Shown: piece after piece, positions 22,931 through 29,161 of the stretch
How the letters are laid out: every line of letters begins with the position of its first letter
Numbering within the stretch: the first letter of the stretch is position 1
Source: XYD2-FULL-39-9 sp964561035
Lineage (GTDB): Bacteria > Patescibacteriota > Patescibacteriia > Magasanikbacterales > GWA2-37-8
DNA: 41,875 nucleotides
Assembly: GCA_964561035.1 (NCBI GenBank)
Contig: CAZLNR010000006.1
Coordinates: forward strand, 1 to 41,875
Direction of reading: 5' to 3'
Translations under genes and position numbers: made by a program
The notes under the pieces: model-generated
Databases searched by the model: none
What the model saw: the letters and a program-made list of their open reading frames with translations, nothing else
What the model was told of the DNA's origin: nothing

Positions 22931-24025
22931 ATGCAGACAGCTGATTTTGATTATTTCTTACCAAAAGAATTGATAGCCCAAACTCCGGCCGAGCCGCGCG
23001 ATAGCTCTCGTTTAATGACTATAAATAGACAGAAAAAAACCTTTGCTAACCATCGTTTTGCGGATATTATTAATTTTTTACAAGCGGGAGATTTGTTGGT
23101 GTGGAATAACACTAAAGTATTTAAAGCTCGTTTGAAAGGAAAAATTATGCTGGATGAGCAGATTATTAAGCCGCAGATTGATGTGCCTGTATCCGATAAA
23201 ATTTTAAATGCTGCTCCGGTTGAGATTTTTTTGGTAAAGCCGATGGAAAATAACATGGTATGGAAAGTGCTGGCCAAGCCAGGGCGTAAGTTGCGTTTGG
23301 GTATGAAGGTGGTGTTTGCTGAAGATTTTGAAGCCGAAGTAATTTTAAAAGAAAATGATGGAACATATCTAATTCAGTTTGCTGAAGATGATATGTCCGT
23401 GAGAGCTAAAGCCAATAAATATGGCGAAGTGCCAACACCTCCATATATTGAGCAAGCTCAAGAACAGGCTGAAGTTGTGGATCGATATCAGACTGTATAT
23501 GCGAAAGAAGAGGGGTCGGTAGCTGCGCCAACCGCCGGGTTTCATTTTACACCTGAACTAATTGAAGCGTTAAAACAAAAAGGAGTAGAATTTGCCGAAG
23601 TTACATTGCATGTGGGGCTTGGTACGTTTTTGCCGGTAAAAACAGATGCTATTGAAGATCATAAAATGCATAGTGAGTGGGTTGAGATTACCGCAAAAAA
23701 TGCCGATGCCATTAATCAGGCAAAATCTGAAGGCAGGCGAGTGGTGGCAGTAGGAACCACTACGGTACGGGTGTTGGAAGGGGTTGTAAAAACAGAAGGT
23801 TTGTTGCGCCCGTATGCTGGTGATATTAATATTTTTATTTACCCTGGTTTTGAGTTTAAGATAGTAGATGCCCTAATTACTAATTTCCATTTGCCCAAAT
23901 CAACTTTACTCATGTTGGTTTCCGCATTTGCCAGGGATCGTAATTTTGTTTTACAATGTTATAAGAAAGCAGTAGAAGAAAAATATAGATTTTTTAGTTT
24001 TGGAGATGCGATGTTTATTTTTTAA
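22931..24025 (+). CDS. queA: S-adenosylmethionine:tRNA ribosyltransferase-isomerase
   Basis: 364 residues from the ATG at 22931, one base after the mltG stop. The frame extends upstream into mltG, but family alignment starts at FDYFLPKELIAQTPAEPRDS (residues 5-24). Other family blocks: VTLHVGLGTFLPV, HSEWVEI, VAVGTTTVRVLE, INIFIYPGFEFK and LITNFHLPKSTLLMLVSAF. QueA makes epoxyqueuosine in the tRNA wobble position. The rest of the queuosine pathway is not in the window. It shares the operon with envelope genes without an evident functional link. Confidence 0.97.
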   Translation: MQTADFDYFLPKELIAQTPAEPRDSSRLMTINRQKKTFANHRFADIINFLQAGDLLVWNNTKVFKARLKGKIMLDEQIIKPQIDVPVSDKILNAAPVEIFLVKPMENNMVWKVLAKPGRKLRLGMKVVFAEDFEAEVILKENDGTYLIQFAEDDMSVRAKANKYGEVPTPPYIEQAQEQAEVVDRYQTVYAKEEGSVAAPTAGFHFTPELIEALKQKGVEFAEVTLHVGLGTFLPVKTDAIEDHKMHSEWVEITAKNADAINQAKSEGRRVVAVGTTTVRVLEGVVKTEGLLRPYAGDINIFIYPGFEFKIVDALITNFHLPKSTLLMLVSAFARDRNFVLQCYKKAVEEKYRFFSFGDAMFIF

Positions 24026-24028
24026 TAT

Positions 24029-24529
24029 ATGACAAAACGAGAACGAGGAGAGGTAGTGTTTGACATAGAGAGTCAAAATATTTCCGAGCAAGACCGGATA
24101 ACAATAAGTTCCCTTGTTGAGCTTAGAAAAATTGTTAAAAATGGTTGGCCGAGCGAAACAGAGATTCAACCCCAAGAAGTTTTGGTGGCAGAGCAAGCGG
24201 TTGATAGGTTTTTGGCTGGCCAGGGGCGTGAAGCATGGATGCGACAAAAGCTGGATGCATTGAATTCAGTGCAGCGCACGCAAGTGGTGCGGCGGTTTGT
24301 ATACAGCCTAACTATGCAGAATAGGTCAGAAAATGCCGCAAAGATAAATGCGTACGAACTAGATCAAACGGAGAGAGATTTAAATGTAGTATTAATGGCG
24401 CTGTGTTATGAGCACAAAGAATCATTTGAAAAGGCTCTTGATGTGTTAGGCCAAGTGTCGGATGCTGAATTGCGTGAAGATATGATGAAAATTATTCAGC
24501 AGAATAAAAATTATCGCCTCGTTAATTAG
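24029..24529 (+). CDS. Hypothetical protein (mostly helical)
   Basis: 166 residues, not recognised. Charged, with no membrane segment, cysteine motif or signal peptide apart from one lone Cys; predicted from composition to be largely alpha-helical and cytosolic. It starts 3 bp after queA and ends the operon before a terminator, so it is probably expressed with mltG and queA. Real coding is supported by tight spacing and ordinary codon usage, not by homology. Confidence 0.7.
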   Translation: MTKRERGEVVFDIESQNISEQDRITISSLVELRKIVKNGWPSETEIQPQEVLVAEQAVDRFLAGQGREAWMRQKLDALNSVQRTQVVRRFVYSLTMQNRSENAAKINAYELDQTERDLNVVLMALCYEHKESFEKALDVLGQVSDAELREDMMKIIQQNKNYRLVN

Positions 24530-24558
24530 CATGTATTAGCAAATTGAATTGTGGTTTT

Positions 24559-24598
24559 AAAAATAAAAAAGCTCCGATTAGGGAGCTTTTTTATTTTT
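24559..24598. terminator. Bidirectional terminator between the queA operon and rplK
   Basis: Stem GCTCC/GGAGC (24571-24575 with 24582-24586) extended by long A/T arms (24559-24570 and 24587-24598). It ends the plus-strand operon and the minus-strand rplK. Confidence 0.92.
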
Positions 24599-24603
24599 AA
24601 TGT

Positions 24604-25029
24604 TTATCCTTCGATAGTAACACCCATATTTCTGGCAGTGCCTTCTACCATTTTCATGGCTGCTTCAACGGTATGAGCGTTAAGGTCAGGCATTTTCTTT
24701 TCCGCAATTTCTCTCACTTGAGCTTTGGTCAATTTGCCAACCTTATCTTGCAAAGGTTTTGAAGAGCCTTTGGAGATTTTGGCTGCTTTTTTGATAAGCT
24801 CTGGAACTGGAGCGGTTTTCATGATGAAATCAAATGTGCGGTCGGCGTATACGGAAATAACGATTGGCACAACTTCACCTTTTTTGTCTTGAGTTTTGTC
24901 GTTAAACTCCTTGCAGAAAGCCTGGATGTTTAAGCCGTGCTGACCAAGGGCTGGACCAACTGGTGGTGCTGGGTTTGCAGCTCCTCCGACGATCTGTAGC
25001 TTGATTTGTGTGACTAATTTTTTAGCCAT
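24604..25029 (-). CDS. rplK: 50S ribosomal protein uL11
   Basis: 141 residues, full length. N-terminal KLQIVGGAANPAPPVGPALG (about 10-29) is the L11 signature, and the C-terminal rRNA-binding domain ends with AARNMGV-like GTARNMGVTIEG. It forms the GTPase-associated centre stalk base. It follows nusG as usual, but the next genes expected (rplA, rplJ, rplL) are absent: a terminator follows directly. TATAAT lies 8 nt before the ATG, so a leaderless transcript is possible in addition to the operon mRNA. Confidence 0.98.
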   Translation of the reverse strand: MAKKLVTQIKLQIVGGAANPAPPVGPALGQHGLNIQAFCKEFNDKTQDKKGEVVPIVISVYADRTFDFIMKTAPVPELIKKAAKISKGSSKPLQDKVGKLTKAQVREIAEKKMPDLNAHTVEAAMKMVEGTARNMGVTIEG

Positions 25030-25045
25030 ATATATGTATTATATT

Positions 25046-25081
25046 CTAGACAGAGAAGCTCCCGATATCGGGACAGTCTAG
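25046..25081. repeat. Nested palindrome between nusG and rplK
   Basis: Outer arms CTAGAC (25046-25051) and GTCTAG (25076-25081) enclose TCCCGATATCGGGA (25060-25073). On the minus strand it lies in the nusG-rplK intercistronic region just upstream of the rplK TATAAT. No T tract follows. It resembles palindromes in rnpB and near 28945. Confidence 0.7.
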
Positions 25082-25093
25082 TGAATTAATAAA

Positions 25094-25639
25094 TTAACTC
25101 TTTTTAACCTGCATTGCATCCAGCTCAACCGGTGTTTCACGTCCAAACATGGTGATAAGAACTTTGATTTTGCCGCGTTCCTGATCAACATTGTTTATCT
25201 TACCTTCAAAATTCTTGAACGGTCCGTCGTTAATGCGTACGGTATCGCCAATTTCCATATCAATTTTATGTTGAGGTTCGGCGGCAGACATGCGGCGCAA
25301 CAATGAATCAACTTCGGACTGGTCAATTGGAGTAGGGGTGGTGCCAGAACCAACAAAGCCGGTAACGTTTGGAGTATTGCGTACAACATACCAGGAATCG
25401 TCAGTAACAATCATTTCTACCAGCACGTATCCTGGAAATATTTTTTCTTCCACTACAGAACGCTTGCTGTTTTTAATTTTAATCTTTTTTTCTTTTGGAA
25501 CCAGAACGCTAAAAATCTTATCTTGCATGGCAAAAGATTCAATGCGTTGTTCAAGATTGCTTTTTACGTTTTCTTCATAGCCGCTGTAAGTGTGAAGCAC
25601 ATACCAGCGTCTGCCTAAATTAAGTGTCTGTTTTGCCAT
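25094..25639 (-). CDS. nusG: Transcription termination/antitermination factor NusG
   Basis: 181 residues. The NGN domain starts RRWYVLHTYSGYEENVKSNL (about 10-29) and includes the FPGYVLVEM strand. The C-terminal KOW domain has GDTVRINDGPFKNFEGKI (about 128-145). It binds RNA polymerase and couples it to the ribosome or Rho. It lies between secE and rplK, the widely conserved order. Confidence 0.98.
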   Translation of the reverse strand: MAKQTLNLGRRWYVLHTYSGYEENVKSNLEQRIESFAMQDKIFSVLVPKEKKIKIKNSKRSVVEEKIFPGYVLVEMIVTDDSWYVVRNTPNVTGFVGSGTTPTPIDQSEVDSLLRRMSAAEPQHKIDMEIGDTVRINDGPFKNFEGKINNVDQERGKIKVLITMFGRETPVELDAMQVKKS

Positions 25640-25688
25640 ACGTGAATGAATTTTTATGGGTTTTACCCCGTATATGCGAAATAATTAT

Positions 25689-25877
25689 TTATTTTAAAAA
25701 TACAGAAGTAATTCCTAAGTTGAAAATATAGTCTAAAACTCCTAAAAATAAAGCCATGCCAACACTGAGACCGATTACCAAAGCGCTGTAGTTGATGGTT
25801 TGGCTTTTGGTAGGCCAGGTAACTTTTTTCATCTCTTGGTATGATCCCACAAAGTAGTTTTTTATAGCGGTAAACAT
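25689..25877 (-). CDS. secE: Preprotein translocase subunit SecE
   Basis: 62 residues, the single-helix short form. The amphipathic N-terminus with the conserved EMKKVTWPTKSQ (15-26) is followed by one membrane helix (about 30-58). Essential SecYEG subunit. First gene of the secE-nusG-rplK unit, behind a roughly 130-nt leader with a strong hairpin. Confidence 0.97.
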   Translation of the reverse strand: MFTAIKNYFVGSYQEMKKVTWPTKSQTINYSALVIGLSVGMALFLGVLDYIFNLGITSVFLK

Positions 25878-25978
25878 AAATGATAATGAATTTAATTTTA
25901 ATCTCTGAGTGAAAACCAGGTTCGTTTGGAAGTGTTTTAGTAAGTTTTTCGCTTCGCTTACTCGCTTGGTTTTTAAAA

Positions 25979-25994
25979 CAGCCTTTTCGGGCTG
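25979..25994 (-). terminator. Leader hairpin with T tract upstream of secE (possible attenuator)
   Basis: On the minus strand CAGCC, loop CGAAAA, GGCTG, then TTTT. It begins only about 12-15 nt after the predicted transcription start of the secE promoter and about 100 nt before secE. It is either a transcription attenuator of the secE-nusG-rplK operon or a terminator for read-through from gyrB. Confidence 0.55.
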
Positions 25995-26013
25995 CTTTAA
26001 ATGTATATAATTA

Positions 26014-26042
26014 AGTATAGTTTAAATGGCTGAAAAAGTCAA
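26014..26042 (-). promoter_or_regulatory. Promoter of secE-nusG-rplK
   Basis: On the minus strand TTGACT (26042-26037), 17-bp spacer, TATACT (26019-26014). Located in the 192-bp gap after gyrB. Confidence 0.85.
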
Positions 26043-26069
26043 GTGTTTGTCCACAGTATTTTGACTTGT

Positions 26070-28223
26070 TTATATATCCAAATTATTGACGCTCTTGGCA
26101 TGGGTTTGGATAAAGCTCTTGCGAGGGCCAACTTCGTCACCCATAAGCACTTCAAAGACCTCGTTTGCCAGCTCGGCATCTTCAATGGTAACCCGTTTCA
26201 TCATGCGATTTTGCGGGTTCATAGTAGTTTCCCAGAGCTGTTCAGGGTTCATTTCTCCCAAACCTTTATAGCGTTGAATGTTTACTTTAACGCCATTTAT
26301 TTCCAGGCCTTGAATGCTGTCGTCTCCGTTTTCTGCTTCTGCTCCAGTCTCGGTTTTTTCTTCGGACTTTGTTTTCTTTGCTGTGTTTTTTGCTGCTGCC
26401 CCAGATTGTGATTTGGAAATTTCGGCAAGAATTTTTTCTTTTTCTTCATCGTTATATGCGTATTTCATGTTTTTGCCGTATTTCAAACTGTATAGTGGGG
26501 GTTGAGCGATCAAGATGTGTCCACCAGTAATTAGGGCAGGGTAGTAGCGGTAGAAGAAAGTAAGAAGCAAAGTGCGGATATGCGCGCCGTCTACATCGGC
26601 GTCGGTCATAATAACCAGACGGTGATAGCGTAATTTAGAAATGTCAAACTGCTCGCCAATGTTGGTGCCCATGGCAATGATGAGAGATTTTAATTCATTG
26701 TTTGCCAAAATTTTATCTAAGCGGGCGCGTTCCACATTGAGCACTTTACCGCGGAGAGGCAAGATGGCCTGATGTTCACGGTCGCGTCCTTGTTTGGCGC
26801 TGCCGCCAGCCGAATCACCCTCTACAATGAAGAGTTCGGATTCTTCGGCGCGACGACTGCTGCAGTCGGCCAATTTACCAGGGAGGGTAAAGCCTTCCAG
26901 AGCGCCTTTGCGTAAAATTGTATCACGCGCCATTTTGGCAGCGTTGCGAGCGCGGGCGGACAACAAGCATTTTTCTACGATACCTTCCGCGTCTTTTGGA
27001 TGTTCTTCCAAAAATACTAAAAACGCTTCACTCATTACGGTTTCTACCGCGGCCTTTACTTCAGTGTTGCCAAGTTTGGCTTTGGTCTGTCCTTCAAATT
27101 GAGGTTCGGTTACTTTTATGGAAATAATACAAACCAAACCTTCGCGCACATCTTCGCCGGTAAGATTGGAATCTTTTTCTTTTAAGAATCCTTTGTTGCG
27201 GGCATAGCTGTTTAAGCTGCGAGTGAGAGCGGTGCGAAAACCGGCTACATGAGTACCGCCTTCGGGGTTGTAGATATTATTGGTGAAAGCAAATAATGAT
27301 TCGCTAAATTCATTGCTGTATTGCAAGGCAACTTCAACTTTAACATTATCTTGTTCCTTTTCTATATAAAAAACATTTTCATTTTTGACATCTTTATTTT
27401 GGTTGAGGTGTCTAACATATGAAGCGACACCGCCTTCAAAATAAAAACTGTAGGTTGGATTTGGAAATGCAATAGCGGTTTTATCTTGAGCTTTTTCTTC
27501 GCCTTCACGTTTATCGGTAATGGAAATGCGAATGCCTTTGGAAAGATATGCTTGTTGGCGAATATGATCTATGATTGTTTTCCAATCGTAATCTATAGTT
27601 TCAAAAATTGTGTCGTCGGCGCGGAAAGTAATTGTGGTGCCTGTGTCTTTACAAGTGCCAATTTCTTTGGCTTTTTTTACCGGCTTGCCGCCATCTCTAA
27701 ATTCTTGAACCCAGATTTTTCCATCGCGATGTACTTCCGCTTTAGTGTGAGTGGACAATGCATTTACAACAGAAACACCCACGCCATGCAAACCGCCTGA
27801 CACTTTATAACTGCCAGAATCAAATTTACCACCGGCATGCAGTTTGGTCATAACCACTTCCAGAGCGCTTACACCCATTTGCGGATGAATATCAACAGGA
27901 ATACCGCGGCCATTATCTTTTACTTCTATATAATGATCAGGGAGTAGAGCAATGTCTATTTGATTACAAAAACCAGCCATGGATTCATCGATGGAGTTGT
28001 CTACAACCTCCCAAATAAGGTGATGTAAACCGACTGGTCCGGTTGAGCCAATGTACATGCCCGGACGGCGGCGAACGGCTTCTAAACCTTCCAGAACAGT
28101 AATACTTTGTGCACTATAGGCTCCAGTTGGTTTGTCAGATACTTTGGATTTGGTTTTTACAGGTGCTGGTTTTTCTTCTGGTGTTGTTTCAATCCTTCCT
28201 TTCTCAACTTTTTTGGTGGGCAT
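26070..28223 (-). CDS. gyrB: DNA gyrase subunit B
   Basis: 717 residues. A basic tail (1-35) leads into the GHKL ATPase (RRRPGMYIGST 51-61, EVVDNSIDE 72-80, DNGRGIPV and GGLHGVGVSVVNALS). The transducer domain and the TOPRIM domain follow (EGDSAGGSAKQGRDREHQAI, PLRGKVLNVERA and the metal site DADVDGAHI). The C-terminus carries QRYKGLGEMNPEQLWETT, as in GyrB. An Ala/Lys/Glu-rich insert of about 35 residues lies in front of that block. Supercoils DNA with GyrA, which is not in the window. It is divergent from the micro-ORF at 28358. No clear promoter was identified. Confidence 0.97.
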   Translation of the reverse strand: MPTKKVEKGRIETTPEEKPAPVKTKSKVSDKPTGAYSAQSITVLEGLEAVRRRPGMYIGSTGPVGLHHLIWEVVDNSIDESMAGFCNQIDIALLPDHYIEVKDNGRGIPVDIHPQMGVSALEVVMTKLHAGGKFDSGSYKVSGGLHGVGVSVVNALSTHTKAEVHRDGKIWVQEFRDGGKPVKKAKEIGTCKDTGTTITFRADDTIFETIDYDWKTIIDHIRQQAYLSKGIRISITDKREGEEKAQDKTAIAFPNPTYSFYFEGGVASYVRHLNQNKDVKNENVFYIEKEQDNVKVEVALQYSNEFSESLFAFTNNIYNPEGGTHVAGFRTALTRSLNSYARNKGFLKEKDSNLTGEDVREGLVCIISIKVTEPQFEGQTKAKLGNTEVKAAVETVMSEAFLVFLEEHPKDAEGIVEKCLLSARARNAAKMARDTILRKGALEGFTLPGKLADCSSRRAEESELFIVEGDSAGGSAKQGRDREHQAILPLRGKVLNVERARLDKILANNELKSLIIAMGTNIGEQFDISKLRYHRLVIMTDADVDGAHIRTLLLTFFYRYYPALITGGHILIAQPPLYSLKYGKNMKYAYNDEEKEKILAEISKSQSGAAAKNTAKKTKSEEKTETGAEAENGDDSIQGLEINGVKVNIQRYKGLGEMNPEQLWETTMNPQNRMMKRVTIEDAELANEVFEVLMGDEVGPRKSFIQTHAKSVNNLDI

Positions 28224-28357
28224 ACGATGTTGGGTTATAAAACAAATCTGTTTAATTTTATAAAAATTTCATGTATAGTATTTTATCATAGTACCAAGCG
28301 CAGGGCAAGAGAAAATATGCTGCCCAGCGCGCCTGTCAACTCTTGGGAGGAAGACAT

Positions 28358-28471
28358 ATGAAGTCTGTACTTGAACTGTGTGTAGTGGCTGGTACAGGGC
28401 CGGTGTGCCTGTACCTGGTGATTGTTCTTTTGGTTCGGCTTCGGCCGAGTAAGGAAGGGGAAGACGTCTAG
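28358..28471 (+). CDS. 37-residue single-pass membrane micro-protein (candidate)
   Basis: Reads MKSVLELCVVAGTGPVCLYL then VIVLLVRLRPSKEGEDV. One hydrophobic helix (about 4-27) is followed by a charged tail. Strong Shine-Dalgarno TTGGGAGG (28343-28350) lies 7 nt before the ATG, which is unusual here because most neighbouring genes have none. The stop codon sits in the palindrome CTAGGCGCATGCCTAG, and a terminator follows at 28491. Local GC content is clearly higher than in flanking core genes. No family recognised; the ribosome-binding site, helix and terminator are the only support. Confidence 0.5.
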   Translation: MKSVLELCVVAGTGPVCLYLVIVLLVRLRPSKEGEDV

Positions 28472-28483
28472 GCGCATGCCTAG
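28468..28483. repeat. Palindrome overlapping the micro-ORF stop codon
   Basis: CTAGGC-GCAT-GCCTAG, perfect 6-bp arms, containing the TAG stop of the micro-ORF; no T tract. Confidence 0.6.
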
Positions 28484-28490
28484 CGGGGGC

Positions 28491-28526
28491 AGCCGACGTG
28501 GAGAAGAGAGGCGTCGGCTTTTGTTG
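28491..28526 (+). terminator. Intrinsic terminator after the micro-ORF
   Basis: AGCCGACG (28491-28498) pairs with CGTCGGCT (28512-28519), 13-nt loop, followed by TTTGTTGT. It ends the micro-ORF transcript before the next promoter at 28567. Confidence 0.75.
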
Positions 28527-28566
28527 TATATAGAGCCAAAAAACTGTCTATGGAGACATAAAATTA

Positions 28567-28595
28567 TTGACAAAATCACTTAAGTATAGTAATCT
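28567..28595 (+). promoter_or_regulatory. Promoter of the structured non-coding region
   Basis: TTGACA (28567-28572), 17-bp spacer, TAATCT (28590-28595). No coding frame of useful length follows before the assembly gap, so it should drive a non-coding or leader RNA starting near 28602. Confidence 0.7.
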
Positions 28596-28791
28596 GTGTA
28601 TACGATTTGCTCTTTTTATTAAGTAGTCAGATGAAGACAAGATGGTCAGTATATTATGGTTAGGATGTCGTTGCTTTTATACTAAGACCATGTAGAGAAT
28701 GTATCTCTACATGGATTGAGGGAAAAGGGTAATATCATCCTAAACATAACCGACACACATGCTGTGTGTTTGGTTAATGGCTGATCGTTCT

Positions 28792-28891
28792 NNNNNNNNN
28801 NNNNNNNNNNNNNNNNNNNNNNNNNNNNNNNNNNNNNNNNNNNNNNNNNNNNNNNNNNNNNNNNNNNNNNNNNNNNNNNNNNNNNNNNNNN
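28792..28891. other. Assembly gap (100 N)
   Basis: Exactly 100 unknown bases, the usual scaffold-gap placeholder, so the true length is unknown. Gaps often coincide with repeats or strong secondary structure, which fits the palindromes on both sides. Confidence 1.
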
Positions 28892-28935
28892 TCTGCTACA
28901 TCTACGGCTGAGCGACTCGTCGCCAGCCGCCACGG

Positions 28936-28976
28936 CTGTCTATCTGTCCCGCATGCGGGCAGGAGGGGATAGACAG
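28936..28976. repeat. Nested palindrome after the gap
   Basis: Outer 9-bp arms CTGTCTATC (28936-28944) and GATAGACAG (28968-28976). Inner TG-T-CCCGC-AT-GCGGG-CA (28945-28961). The inner element resembles the TCCCGA/TCGGGA palindromes at 7125 and 25060. Confidence 0.75.
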
Positions 28977-29019
28977 TCGATTCGTTGCCATGTCTTTAAA
29001 ATTTTTGAAGCCAATGCAA

Positions 29020-29055
29020 AAAACACAACTCTGCAAAATAGAGTTGTGTTTTATT
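29020..29055 (+). terminator. Intrinsic terminator upstream of the FN3 gene
   Basis: 13-bp perfect stem (29020-29032 with 29040-29052), 7-nt loop, followed by ATTTTTAG. It closes the candidate non-coding transcript. The A-rich 5' arm means it could also work on the minus strand. Confidence 0.88.
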
Positions 29056-29096
29056 TTTAGTGTGCATAAAATGCTTTGTTAGCTATTGCATAAAAA

Positions 29097-29125
29097 TTGT
29101 TTTTGATGTTCGGTCTTGTTATACT
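29097..29125 (+). promoter_or_regulatory. Promoter of the FN3 secreted-protein gene
   Basis: TTGTTT (29097-29102), 17-bp spacer, TATACT (29120-29125) with extended TG. ATG at 29162. Confidence 0.7.
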
Positions 29126-29161
29126 TTATGACAAAACGTTTTTATTCATTAACACACATTT

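Larger units (their letters stand above)
28602..29055 (+). ncRNA. Candidate structured non-coding RNA interrupted by an assembly gap
   Basis: Before the gap: helix GGTCAGTATA (28644-28653) with TATACTAAGACC (28678-28689), 10 pairs with a 2-nt bulge. Its loop contains TTAGGATG (28660-28667), fully complementary to CATCCTAA (28736-28743), a pseudoknot arrangement. An 11-bp hairpin CCATGTAGAGA/TCTCTACATGG (28688-28714), whose first two bases compete with the first helix, and a hairpin at 28748-28775 follow. After the gap: CAGCCG/CGGCTG, a 9-bp stem CTGTCTATC/GATAGACAG (28936-28976) around a CCCGCATGCGGG core, and a terminator at 29020. Promoter and terminator lie on the same strand. No known RNA family recognised; that both sides of the gap belong to one transcript is an assumption. 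Confidence 0.45.

Noticed and set aside
28682..28933. Minus-strand open frame spanning the N gap
   Set aside because: It exists only because unknown bases carry no stop codons; the flanking parts show no coding character and contain hairpins.
28602..29055. tmRNA interpretation of the structured region
   Set aside because: No tRNA-like 3' domain with a T-loop and CCA, no recognisable tag-peptide frame, and no conserved 5' end is visible on either side. The gap leaves a small doubt.
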